A stretch of 64,000 nucleotides of DNA. It comes from Bacteriovoracaceae bacterium. GTDB taxonomy: Bacteria; Bdellovibrionota; Bacteriovoracia; Bacteriovoracales; Bacteriovoracaceae. The position numbers and the translations under genes are program-made. Positions 44,728 through 53,031 of this stretch are shown here, piece by piece. Position 1 is the stretch's first letter; each line of letters opens with the position of its first letter. The notes below the pieces were generated by a model that worked only from the letters and a program-made list of their open reading frames with translations, made no database searches and was not told the origin of the DNA. Location of the stretch: the NCBI GenBank assembly GCA_018649885.1, contig JABIHA010000068.1, forward strand, positions 45,369 through 109,368. The letters run 5' to 3'.

Positions 44728-46158
44728 TCACAAAGTTTTTAAATATTCTAAAATTGCAAGCCTTTGATCTTTACTTAATTCTTTTCCCATATCATGTCCG
44801 GAGTTCCCCTTACCGAGGACTGCCGTATTCACATAGAATCTTTTTTTCCAATTACTTAATTTCTTGGGGATTTTTTTAACTTCATCAAATTTCTTCCCAA
44901 TTTTAACTAAATCATACACACCATGATTCTTCCAAATATCAGGTCTTTCCTCTGGGAAAAGAACTCCATATAGAGTCGGCACTGATCCATTATGAAAATA
45001 AGGGCCCGTTGCCCAAACTCCATTGAGAGCAGGCGCTATAAAGCCTTTTCTTTCAACCCATAGATCAAGTTTTCCATAATCTCCAATCCAACTATTCTTA
45101 AAAACTTTTAAAAATTTATTTGATGGTGTTAATTTGAGCCTTGCTGAATCAGTACCAACTTTCTCATGATCAATAACTTTTTCTGGATATCTTTGAGAAG
45201 CACCATACTTTCCATGACATTTAGCACATGTCTTAATGAACAACTTCTCTCCCTTAATAGAAAGGGACGCATTTACAGTTCCTGGATACTTTGGAGGAGC
45301 AGGAAGTGATCTTATATAAGACAAAATATTGACAAATTTTCCATCCCAAGAGCGTATTAAATCGCCACTATTTTCAGGAGCAAGGGTAAGACCCATTAAA
45401 CTTTTTTTATGTATTGGTGAATTTCCATCCCAATACATTCTCTTTTTTCTTTTTATATTCCACCAAGGTGGTACATCCTCATCAAAATTATAAATTCGCC
45501 CTACATTATTAATTATCAAACTTCTGTCTAGGTGCTTATTTCTAATCATCATATTATAAGCAACAATGCAGGCTGCATTATTGGCGCCCTTTACTCTTCC
45601 AAAGGGATAACAAGGAGTGACCTTCAAAGAAGCTGCTGCTGCAATTTTTCCTACTCTAAGTTTCATGGTATCTTCTACAAAGCTTGAAATATCTACTTCA
45701 GAGTTTGGCTGACCTATAAATGGTTTGCCGTTAATATTACCAGCGTGACATAGAAAACAATTTGGGCTCCAAATCTCTTTTCCCTTCTTAGTCCTCCGTA
45801 CAAACTGCATGGGAGCATCCCCGTTATCATAAGATGCTTCCATGAATCCATATCTAGCTAAATTTACTTTTTTAATTCCCTCTGGAGATTTTGAAAGATA
45901 ATCAATCAAATCACGCCGTGACATAACTTTAAGATTCAGACCGTGCGAAATGCTTTGGTCAATTAAGTCTTTTAAATCTTCTTTATCCCAAGTGGTGAAT
46001 AGTTTGAGGTATTCTGCTTTGGATAGTGTGAGGAGTGGGAACCTTTGAAAGGGAGTTTCAACAATATCCCTTAATCCAGGATGGGCATAGCTAGCTGCAT
46101 ATCCCGTTGAAAATCCAAAAGCTAGAAATAATATTGTGAGACCAACAATAATCTTCAT
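44728..46158 (-). CDS. Exported diheme cytochrome c, peroxidase-like
   Basis: 476 residues with a signal peptide (MKIIVGLTILFLAFGFSTGYA) and two heme c sites: CFLCH (about residue 134) and CAKCH (about residue 313). The C-terminal GVWATGPYFHNGSVPTLYGVL is the typical tail of the diheme cytochrome c peroxidase/RoxA-type superfamily, where the Met/His ligand region lies. The long N-terminal half is distinct. It probably carries electrons or acts on an oxidant in the periplasm. Convergent with the response regulator, no gap. Confidence 0.8.
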   Translation of the reverse strand: MKIIVGLTILFLAFGFSTGYAASYAHPGLRDIVETPFQRFPLLTLSKAEYLKLFTTWDKEDLKDLIDQSISHGLNLKVMSRRDLIDYLSKSPEGIKKVNLARYGFMEASYDNGDAPMQFVRRTKKGKEIWSPNCFLCHAGNINGKPFIGQPNSEVDISSFVEDTMKLRVGKIAAAASLKVTPCYPFGRVKGANNAACIVAYNMMIRNKHLDRSLIINNVGRIYNFDEDVPPWWNIKRKKRMYWDGNSPIHKKSLMGLTLAPENSGDLIRSWDGKFVNILSYIRSLPAPPKYPGTVNASLSIKGEKLFIKTCAKCHGKYGASQRYPEKVIDHEKVGTDSARLKLTPSNKFLKVFKNSWIGDYGKLDLWVERKGFIAPALNGVWATGPYFHNGSVPTLYGVLFPEERPDIWKNHGVYDLVKIGKKFDEVKKIPKKLSNWKKRFYVNTAVLGKGNSGHDMGKELSKDQRLAILEYLKTL

Positions 46159-46332
46159 TTATATACCCTTTGTAACATCCCCTAAATACTAGTGCCCTTT
46201 TACCTGGCATGCCAAATAGAAAAGATATAGGTGTTAGAAAAAGTTAACTACCCTGGAAAATGAAAAGTATCTAAACCTTTTAATTTTATTAACTTAAAAG
46301 CCGAGAAGACTGTTAACAACGGAACAATACCA

Positions 46333-47544
46333 ATGAAATCAAAGTTAGCACCAAAACTATTCCTTCAACTTGCTGTAAGTATAGTTGTGCTAATTACATT
46401 GATAGAAGTGACTCTTTTGTATTTTTCCTACAAAAAAAGAGAGTCTGACTTAAACTTTCTCAATCACGATATAGTTGAAAGAGTTTACAAAAATTCTTCT
46501 ATCAAAATTGATCCTCCTTTTAGTCAAGCATATATTAAAAAAGACCTCTACAAATTTTCAAAAAATGTTACGTGGCTAACAATACTGATAATTGCATTCG
46601 TTTCAGCAGGAACACTTTTGATTTTTCAATTAATTGCGGGGAAGTACATTGCTAAGCTTATTTACTTAAATAATAATTCTGAGAAGAATGGTGAAATTCG
46701 CTATAAAGAAGAGGAAATTCCAAATAATGAAATCGGGGATTTAATCAAAAGTCGAGAGTTACTACTAGATACAATTGAAGACTATCAAGCAAATATTCAA
46801 CAAAAACTAAGTGAAGCTAAATCAAGGCTCGAGCAATCTGCAAAAATGAATATGATTGGAGAGCTTTCATCTTCAATAGCACACGATATTAACAATCCAC
46901 TAACAACAATATCAATACACCTTGCAACTATTGAAAAAAGGGTTAATAAAAACCATATAGACTTAGAAACACTCAATAATTCAATCAGTAAAAGTAGGCT
47001 TGCACTCGATCGAATCATCAAGCTAGTAAAAAGAATGAATTCATTTAATCGATCAGAGAAAAGAGAAGATGCTCATCTATGTTTAACTCAGATAGTTGAT
47101 AATGCGATGGTTTTAATAGCCAATAAAGTCAACAAATTCAAAGCGGAAGTAGTACTGAGCTTTCCAAAAGACATTCCCCATGTCAGTGGTGACTCTACTT
47201 CTCTTGAACAAGTTATTATGAATCTAATCTCTAATACATGCGATGCTATGGAGAATTCAAAAGAAAGAAAAATTTATATCAAGGCCCACGCTGCTGAAGA
47301 TGAAAATGTAATTTTATCAATAACTGATACAGGCGAAGGGATTAGTAGTGAAAATATTAAGCATTTATTCCAAGCATTCTTCACTACAAAAAAAGATGGC
47401 AATGGAACAGGCTTGGGACTATCAATTTGCAGACAAATAATTAATGATCACGATGGAATATTAGAAGTTAAATCTGAGCTCGGTATTGGGACGACTTTTT
47501 CAATTAATTTACCAAAGGCAAAAAAACAAGTAAATGCAGCCTAA
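46333..47544 (+). CDS. Membrane sensor histidine kinase
   Basis: 403 residues. Two membrane helices (about 10-32 and 78-100) flank a 45-residue periplasmic loop; a coiled linker follows (IQQKLSEAKSRLEQSA). The H box is SSSIAHDINNPLTTI (about residue 180), then N box NLISNTCDAM, G1 ITDTGEGIS, F FQAFFTTK and G2 GTGLGLSICRQII. It resembles the first kinase in this window and also lacks an adjacent cognate regulator. Confidence 0.9.
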   Translation: MKSKLAPKLFLQLAVSIVVLITLIEVTLLYFSYKKRESDLNFLNHDIVERVYKNSSIKIDPPFSQAYIKKDLYKFSKNVTWLTILIIAFVSAGTLLIFQLIAGKYIAKLIYLNNNSEKNGEIRYKEEEIPNNEIGDLIKSRELLLDTIEDYQANIQQKLSEAKSRLEQSAKMNMIGELSSSIAHDINNPLTTISIHLATIEKRVNKNHIDLETLNNSISKSRLALDRIIKLVKRMNSFNRSEKREDAHLCLTQIVDNAMVLIANKVNKFKAEVVLSFPKDIPHVSGDSTSLEQVIMNLISNTCDAMENSKERKIYIKAHAAEDENVILSITDTGEGISSENIKHLFQAFFTTKKDGNGTGLGLSICRQIINDHDGILEVKSELGIGTTFSINLPKAKKQVNAA

Positions 47545-47559
47545 GATGTTTGATCACCT

Positions 47560-48225
47560 TTACAGGGAAATAAAAACATCTTCCTTACTATCACACTCAC
47601 CTTGATATCTTATATACGGTTTCTTTTTGTCGTGAACAATAGTGCATTTTTTAAGAGTAACTTTCAGCTCTTCTTCTTCAAAGTCAAGTTCAGTCTTATC
47701 TATTTTACAGCCAAATTTTTCATTAGAGGTTTTTAAACAACTATAGAGAAATACCTCTTCAGGATCAGAGTCTCTTTCAATTTCCCACACGCTTAAACTT
47801 GAAGTGGCAGACCTACGAGGCAAATACAACACCTCAGTCTTATTTAAAGTTAGATAGATTGCATCATCATAAAACTGGACGAAACTTCGGTTTTTAGGGG
47901 ATGTACTATAGCCAAAATCATAGGGGCCATTAAAATGCTCTCCATCATCATAGCTCACAAACGCCATGACTTTAGAAGGTGCACTTCCTGCATAGGCTTT
48001 ATAACCAATAATCAGAAGCGAGTGGTCATGTGAAAAAACATTTTGAATATTGAAGCGTTTAACATTGTTGTCAAAAATAAGCTCCCTGTCATTTCCATTC
48101 ACTCTAAAAACTCTTTGATTTAAACCTAGTGAATGACTCCTTGGCTCGATTGTATAGTCAGCACTTGCCGTAAAACTTACAAGTGTGGCAGCGAGTGTGA
48201 ACAGTAAAACGGTAGCGATTTTCAT
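47560..48225 (-). CDS. Secreted protein with Asp-box-like motif
   Basis: 221 residues with a signal peptide (MKIATVLLFTLAATLVSFTASA). The middle contains VSYDDGEHFNGPYDF, similar to the Asp-box (SxDxGxxW) of sialidase-like beta-propellers, though only one copy is seen, so a propeller is unlikely at this length. Four cysteines in the last 75 residues may form disulfides. Function unknown. Confidence 0.6.
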   Translation of the reverse strand: MKIATVLLFTLAATLVSFTASADYTIEPRSHSLGLNQRVFRVNGNDRELIFDNNVKRFNIQNVFSHDHSLLIIGYKAYAGSAPSKVMAFVSYDDGEHFNGPYDFGYSTSPKNRSFVQFYDDAIYLTLNKTEVLYLPRRSATSSLSVWEIERDSDPEEVFLYSCLKTSNEKFGCKIDKTELDFEEEELKVTLKKCTIVHDKKKPYIRYQGECDSKEDVFISL

Positions 48226-48535
48226 AAGATATAAATAAATCGAAATACACCTATATAGGAAGAGAAGTTATAAATTTTACCGAAGAAAAACCACCTAAAT
48301 AACCCGACGCGCAATTTGGGTGCCAAAACGATACTCTCGCAAAAATCAACTGTTAGGTTACTTCGGATAATTAAAATTTAATTAAACAATATTAAATAGA
48401 TAGCGCTATTCAAGAACAACTCGCAATGTCAGAAACCAAGACTTTCGCCCCCATGTGTTGATTTCATTTTGACCAATTGAAAAAATTTTCCCAAGGTGTT
48501 CCTAGAACTTGAAACATTTACATAAAGGAGCACTT
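48226..48535. other. 310-base intergenic region, nothing assigned
   Basis: AT-rich sequence between divergent genes. The only clear signal is GGAG at about 48525, the ribosome site of the repeat-protein gene. TTGACC at about 48471 is a weak -35 candidate without a good -10. Confidence 0.35.
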
Positions 48536-49309
48536 ATGAATTTAAATGTTTTTACAAAAATGATCATGACCTTTGTATTAGCAATGGGAATGTTGTCTTC
48601 TAACTTAGAAGCAAAAGGCAGAAAAGCGCGGCCAGGTAAAAGAGGCCCAAGTCACCGTCCCGCAAGACCTCACCGGCCTTCAAGACCTAGTCATCGTCCT
48701 GCAAGACCACGTCCATCAAGACCGAGTCACCGTCCTGCAAGACCTCACCGTCCTTCAAGACCACATCACCGTCCTGCAAGACCACACCGTCCTTCAAGAC
48801 CACATCACCGTCCTGCAAGAACACACCGTCCTTCAAGACCACATCACCGTCCTGCAAGAAACCATCACCACAGAAAACATGTGAGAGGTCCATGGAGAAG
48901 AGTTGCACACTCAAGGCCAGGAAGACATCACAGAAATTTCAGAGTAATTGGTCATCACCATGCAAGATATGCAAGGCCTCATTACTACTGGAGAAATGTA
49001 CCTAGACACCACTACTACAGAAGCTGGTTAATGTGGTCAGTAGACGTAAATATCTACGTCAATGGTTACTATGCTTTTAATAACTACCCTTACTATGTAT
49101 TTAACGGTTACAGGCATCGTTACTCATCAGTAGATCTATGTGATTACGATCTAGTTGATAGCTACAGTGATACTATAGAGAAAACTTTTTACGGCCTTTC
49201 TTGTAAAAGAGCATATGACAAATGTGCCTTTGAAAGAACTATCTTTAACGAAAGTGAAAGAGACTACCGTTACTTTTGTGCAGAAAAATTTGACAACTCA
49301 TACCTATAA
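48536..49309 (+). CDS. Secreted His/Arg/Pro-repeat protein with Tyr-rich C-terminus
   Basis: 257 residues from ATG 48536, after AAAGGAG. Signal peptide MNLNVFTKMIMTFVLAMGMLSSNLEA. Residues about 40-112 are tandem copies of a 13-residue unit HRPARPHRPSRPH, extremely basic and proline-rich, followed by more His/Arg clusters. From about residue 150 the sequence becomes Tyr-rich (HYYWRNVPRHHYYRSW, NNYPYYVFNGY), with four Cys near the end. Such cationic repeats could bind metals, nucleic acid, lipopolysaccharide or peptidoglycan. No homologous family is recognised. Confidence 0.75.
   Translation: MNLNVFTKMIMTFVLAMGMLSSNLEAKGRKARPGKRGPSHRPARPHRPSRPSHRPARPRPSRPSHRPARPHRPSRPHHRPARPHRPSRPHHRPARTHRPSRPHHRPARNHHHRKHVRGPWRRVAHSRPGRHHRNFRVIGHHHARYARPHYYWRNVPRHHYYRSWLMWSVDVNIYVNGYYAFNNYPYYVFNGYRHRYSSVDLCDYDLVDSYSDTIEKTFYGLSCKRAYDKCAFERTIFNESERDYRYFCAEKFDNSYL
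48653..48862 (+). repeat. 39-base coding tandem repeat
   Basis: Unit CACCGTCCTGCAAGACCACA plus CCGTCCTTCAAGACCACAT is repeated at 48653 (diverged), 48692 (36-base variant), 48728, 48767, 48806, and partly at 48845. It encodes the 13-residue His-Arg-Pro unit and keeps frame, so copy number could change by slippage without loss of the protein. Confidence 0.85.
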
Positions 49310-49318
49310 TTAATTTAA

Positions 49319-49345
49319 CTTTGGGCCCAACTCTTGGGCCCAAAG
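49319..49345. terminator. Strong hairpin, probable terminator
   Basis: CTTTGGGCCCAA and TTGGGCCCAAAG form a perfect 12-bp stem with loop CTC right after the repeat-protein gene. No T-run follows, so it may act as a rho-dependent or RNA-stabilising structure. Confidence 0.55.
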
Positions 49346-49386
49346 CCCCTCTACTCTAACCAACTAAATTTATCTCCTTCTTTGTG

Positions 49387-49400
49387 TTGATCATAGTCAT
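49387..49400 (+). promoter_or_regulatory. FNR-type binding site upstream of CBS gene
   Basis: TTGAT-CATA-GTCAT, 57 bases before the ATG at 49457, matches the FNR/ANR box TTGAT-N4-ATCAA at 8 of 10 positions. Two sister sites lie nearby at 50276 and 51056. Confidence 0.55.
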
Positions 49401-49456
49401 GCAATTTTTGTGAGCTTGGACTATAATCAGGTCTCTATATTAACTAGGAGCATAAA

Positions 49457-49876
49457 ATGATAGCAAATGACCTCGAAATTTCTAAGTTAATGACTGCAGA
49501 TATTTTCACATTAAATGAAAGTGATACCGTTGATATAGCCGAAGAGGTAATGGGATGGCGAACGATTAGGCATATACCCATTGTTGATGACGATCAAAGA
49601 TTAGTAGGCCTCTTAACTCACAGGGATATTCTCAAGTGCTCAATTTCAATGATTGCTGGCATTTCCAAGGAAACCCAAAGAAAGCTCAATCACGTTATTA
49701 AAATAAAAGAAGTAATGAACACCGAACCTAGATCAATTCCTCAAAATACCTTAGTGAGAGATGCTGCAAAAATATTAGTCGAAAATAAATTTGGGTGCCT
49801 TCCCATTGTCGACGGAGAAAAACTTGTAGGTATTGTAACAGAAGCAGACTTCGTAAAAGCTTTTATTAAGGATTGA
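49457..49876 (+). CDS. Two-CBS-domain protein
   Basis: 139 residues made only of a CBS pair: residues 8-65 (MTADIFTLNESDTVDIAEEVM ... VGLLTHRDILK) and 78-138 (MNTEPRSIPQNTLVRDAAKIL ... VGIVTEADFVKAF). CBS pairs bind adenine nucleotides such as AMP, ATP or SAM and usually control a partner. The FNR-type site upstream suggests it is expressed when oxygen is low. Convergent with the cNMP-fold gene, 5 bases apart; CBS and cNMP modules are often fused, so they may be partners. Confidence 0.9.
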   Translation: MIANDLEISKLMTADIFTLNESDTVDIAEEVMGWRTIRHIPIVDDDQRLVGLLTHRDILKCSISMIAGISKETQRKLNHVIKIKEVMNTEPRSIPQNTLVRDAAKILVENKFGCLPIVDGEKLVGIVTEADFVKAFIKD

Positions 49877-49881
49877 TTTTT

Positions 49882-50250
49882 CTAGACCAGTGGAAAATTT
49901 GCTAAAACGCTCCCCAGCCCGCCTTGAATATTTTTAATTTCAACAAGGGAGCTCTTATTGAGCACTATGCATTTTGATCCTGGGAAAATTTTTAAAGAGT
50001 ATTTAAAGGGAAGTTCTTCTACTAGTTCGTGTAACCCAACTATACAAAAATTTTCTACAAGAAGACTCTCGTAATTCCGTTGCAACTCCATCTTTCCATC
50101 TAGGAAAACAAAAGAAACCTTAGGTACATGACCTTTGTATATTAGCATTTCTTCTTTGCTGTAATGGTTCAACTCACCGAAGTCTTTGATTTTCTCTACT
50201 TCGATTTCTGTAAGGGATAAAATGTTGGCTTTTTTCTTCATGGGAGCCAT
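49882..50250 (-). CDS. Single cNMP-binding-fold protein without DNA-binding domain
   Basis: 122 residues. HYSKEEMLIYKGHVPKVSFVFLDGKMELQRN and VGLHELVEELPFKYSLKIFPGSKCIVLNKSSLVEI follow the beta-roll pattern of the CRP-type cNMP domain, but the phosphate-binding GExxxR-AxxxA signature is degenerate and no helix-turn-helix follows. It may be a ligand or protein-binding sensor. The adjoining FNR-type gene lies upstream on the same strand, and an FNR-type site is just before this gene. Confidence 0.6.
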   Translation of the reverse strand: MAPMKKKANILSLTEIEVEKIKDFGELNHYSKEEMLIYKGHVPKVSFVFLDGKMELQRNYESLLVENFCIVGLHELVEELPFKYSLKIFPGSKCIVLNKSSLVEIKNIQGGLGSVLANFPLV

Positions 50251-50275
50251 TCTACCCAGAACGGCTCTTTAATAC

Positions 50276-50289
50276 ATGACGTATATCAG
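50276..50289 (-). promoter_or_regulatory. FNR-type binding site upstream of cNMP-fold gene
   Basis: Read on the minus strand, CTGAT-ATAC-GTCAT lies about 26 bases before the cNMP-fold gene start at 50250. It shares TGAT-N4-GTCAT with the site at 49387. Confidence 0.5.
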
Positions 50290-50292
50290 GCT

Positions 50293-51009
50293 TTAATATG
50301 AAAGTCGCGCAAACTCTAAGAGTTTTTCCTCATTTGTGATAATTATATTCTTACCTTCCTGAGTTACAACGCCCTCTTCCTTCAACTCTGAGATGCATCG
50401 AATAAGTGTTTCAGTAGCAGTGCCAATAAAGGAAGCCATCTCTTCCCTAGTTAGCTTCAACTGGATCTTCCAACCGATTTCAGTTTCAGTACCATGGCTT
50501 TCTTTTAAAAGTAAAAGAAGCTCGGCAACTCTCTCAAAAACACTTTTTTGTGAAATTGAAGCTACTTTTTTCTCACACGCCCCTAAATCCCTTCCAAGCT
50601 TTTCAATTAAGTGAGAAGCGACGCTAGGCTGGTTTTGGACAACTTTTAAAATATATTTCTTATCTAAAAAACACACAATTGTATCTTCGAGAGCAATAGC
50701 TGTGGCACTGTAAAACTGATTCGTAAAAATACTTCTGTGACCTAAAACATCACCATCAGTGGCAAGACGAACTATATTCTCTTTGCCATCTAGACCCATT
50801 TTCGTCACTTTGATATTTCCTTTACTGATACAGTAAAGTCCATAGGGAGGATTACCTTCAACGAATAAAGTCTGCCCTTTTTTATAAACATTAGTTATCT
50901 TGTGACAGCTGAGATCGTTCAGAGCTTCAGAATCAACACCACAGAAAATGCCCTCAGTTCGAGATGAACAATCATTGCAATGTTGAGGGATATCATGTTT
51001 TTTTGCCAT
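50293..51009 (-). CDS. fnr: FNR-type oxygen-sensing transcriptional regulator
   Basis: 238 residues. Cys11, Cys14, Cys23 and Cys113 match the four [4Fe-4S] ligands of FNR; C113 sits in ALEDTIVCFL, aligning with E. coli FNR Cys122. The cNMP beta-roll (about 35-150), dimer helix and winged HTH (LTREEMASFIGTATETLIRCI, about 185-205) follow. In the recognition helix ETLIR keeps the Glu and Arg that read TGA..TCA, but the FNR Ser is Ile, consistent with relaxed first base in the local sites. It should switch genes upon oxygen loss. Divergent from hemN, with a palindromic site between. Confidence 0.88.
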   Translation of the reverse strand: MAKKHDIPQHCNDCSSRTEGIFCGVDSEALNDLSCHKITNVYKKGQTLFVEGNPPYGLYCISKGNIKVTKMGLDGKENIVRLATDGDVLGHRSIFTNQFYSATAIALEDTIVCFLDKKYILKVVQNQPSVASHLIEKLGRDLGACEKKVASISQKSVFERVAELLLLLKESHGTETEIGWKIQLKLTREEMASFIGTATETLIRCISELKEEGVVTQEGKNIIITNEEKLLEFARLSY

Positions 51010-51055
51010 GTTTTGCTCCTAGTACGTGCAGAATATCACTAAAATGGTCAAATTA

Positions 51056-51071
51056 TATGATACAGATCATA
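51056..51071. promoter_or_regulatory. FNR-type palindrome between fnr and hemN
   Basis: TATGAT-ACAG-ATCATA is a perfect 6+6 palindrome with a 4-base spacer, in FNR geometry. It lies about 47 bases before the fnr start and 57 bases before the hemN start, so it can serve both genes. Confidence 0.65.
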
Positions 51072-51128
51072 CTTTTGCCTCTAATATGTCTGTATTTTAA
51101 ACTTCTAACCTATTCAAAATATGTATGT

Positions 51129-52475
51129 ATGAAATTGCTAGACAAATATAACCAACAACTACCTCGATACACAAGCTTTCCTGCACATCCGCACTGGAAT
51201 GGTTCTCCTACCACCGTACAGTGGATGAACCAGTTACAGGAGACATCTAGGGAAAACAATAACTTAGAGATATATATTCATATACCTTATTGTGAGAGCC
51301 TTTGTCGCTTCTGTGCCTGTAATAAAAAAATCACTAAAAATAAGGAGATTTCTAAAATTTATATAGATGCCTTACTTAAAGAATGGAAGCATTACACTGA
51401 CCAAAACCTTGATTTTCAGACCACTGGTATACACCTTGGTGGGGGTACTCCCACATTTTTGTCTCCAGGGGAGCTAGATTTACTATTTACAGAACTTTCA
51501 AAAACCATGAAGTTTGCTCCCAAATTCAAAGGCTCTATTGAAATCGACCCCAGAGTTACAGTTCCAGGTCATCTAGAGGTTTTTGAAAAACATAATTTTA
51601 ACCATATTTCACTCGGAATTCAGGACTTTGATTTAGCCGTCCAAGAAAATATTAGTCGAATTCAACCACTGGAATTAGTAGCAGATCTTGTTTCAAAAAT
51701 TAGAAGCCGAGATGGCATTTTTTTAAATTTTGATTTAATCCACGGACTACCTGGACAAACACCAGAGACCATTCGAGACACATTCGATAAAGTCATTGAC
51801 CTGGGCCCAGACACTATCGCCTACTACAGCTATGCTAGAGTTCCCTGGAAATCGAAGGCCCAGAGTCTACTCGAGAAATTAAAAATTCCTACAGGGGAAG
51901 AGAAGAAAGAATTATTTGATATTGGAAAACAAGCTCTTTTAGCAAATGGATTTAAGGAGTTGGGTTTTGATCACTTTGCTAAACCAGAATCTGAGCTATA
52001 CAAATCTAAACAAAGTGGAACTCTCAAAAGAAATTTTATGGGCTATACGGTCAGCAATGCAGAGATGCTCATAGGCCTCGGTTGCTCATCTATCTCTTAC
52101 TCAGGACTAGGCTATGTCCAAAATGAGAAAAACCCTGACACTTACATGGAACAAATCCAAAAAGGTGAAATGCCCTTCATTACAGGACATACTCACAGTG
52201 AACTAGATATAGAAATCTATAAAAACATTCAAGAATTGATGTGCAATGGGAGATCTGATCTCACTGAGACACTTAGTAAAATGAGCACTAATCTATCTGG
52301 AACAGTACTCGCAGAACTTAATGATATGAAAACTGACGGCATCCTAGACATAAACAATGGTGTTGTCGAAGTTAAAGAAATTGGCATCCCCTATGTCCGA
52401 AATATCTGTAAAGCATTAGATTACAACCTTAAGGATAAGAAGACGCCTAAAAATCAGTTTAGTAGCACAATCTAA
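51129..52475 (+). CDS. hemN: Oxygen-independent coproporphyrinogen III oxidase
   Basis: 448 residues from ATG 51129 (MKLLDKYNQQLPRYTSFPAHPHWNG, the normal HemN N-terminus); longer upstream frame runs into the fnr gene. Radical-SAM motif CESLCRFC (CxxxCxxC, about residues 58-65), GGGTPTFLSPGELDLL and the HemN C-terminal domain are seen. It decarboxylates coproporphyrinogen III to protoporphyrinogen IX without oxygen in heme synthesis. FNR control fits. No clear ribosome site precedes it. Confidence 0.93.
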   Translation: MKLLDKYNQQLPRYTSFPAHPHWNGSPTTVQWMNQLQETSRENNNLEIYIHIPYCESLCRFCACNKKITKNKEISKIYIDALLKEWKHYTDQNLDFQTTGIHLGGGTPTFLSPGELDLLFTELSKTMKFAPKFKGSIEIDPRVTVPGHLEVFEKHNFNHISLGIQDFDLAVQENISRIQPLELVADLVSKIRSRDGIFLNFDLIHGLPGQTPETIRDTFDKVIDLGPDTIAYYSYARVPWKSKAQSLLEKLKIPTGEEKKELFDIGKQALLANGFKELGFDHFAKPESELYKSKQSGTLKRNFMGYTVSNAEMLIGLGCSSISYSGLGYVQNEKNPDTYMEQIQKGEMPFITGHTHSELDIEIYKNIQELMCNGRSDLTETLSKMSTNLSGTVLAELNDMKTDGILDINNGVVEVKEIGIPYVRNICKALDYNLKDKKTPKNQFSSTI

Positions 52476-52490
52476 AAAATTTATTGAAAC

Positions 52491-52787
52491 TTATTTTATA
52501 GATTCTAAATAGGCACCCAAATCAGCCATCTGCTCTGGAGTAAGCTTTCTAACAAAAGGCAGCATTGGAGGGTTCTTTCTCTTCTTTGTTTTAAAAGCTA
52601 TAAGTTGAGTCACAATGTACCAACTGTGCTGACCTGCTAACCTTGGAGCTTTTTGGCTTTTTTTACCTTCAGCTTTTTTACCATGACATGCAACGCACTT
52701 CTTAAATAGCTTTGCACCTTTTGCTGCGTCTTGCCCAAAAACGGGGAGGGCCATTGTAAATACTAGCATTCCTAAAATTAATTTCAC
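52491..52787 (-). CDS. Small periplasmic monoheme cytochrome c
   Basis: 98 residues: signal peptide (MKLILGMLVFTMALPVFG), heme site CVACH (about residues 31-35), and a distal Met in NPPMLPFV (about residue 74). This is the class I cytochrome c553/c5 layout that carries electrons in the periplasm. Convergent with hemN, 15 bases away. Confidence 0.9.
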   Translation of the reverse strand: MKLILGMLVFTMALPVFGQDAAKGAKLFKKCVACHGKKAEGKKSQKAPRLAGQHSWYIVTQLIAFKTKKRKNPPMLPFVRKLTPEQMADLGAYLESIK

Positions 52788-53031
52788 CTAATCTTTCCTT
52801 TGAGAAATCATTACCAACACTGCTAAATATAATCAGAATATGAAAATAATGCTAACAAAATCCAACAGACACTGCAAAAAAAATGGTCCTAGAAATTCAG
52901 CTTTTAGTTGCTTGTAAATAGGTCATATCGCTAATTTTCACCATAAAATTATCGACTCTACTCGGTGACTTTCTGACTCTGACGGGCAAAAAAAGACTAG
53001 GCCCTGAGCTATTACATTGCGAAATACATTC

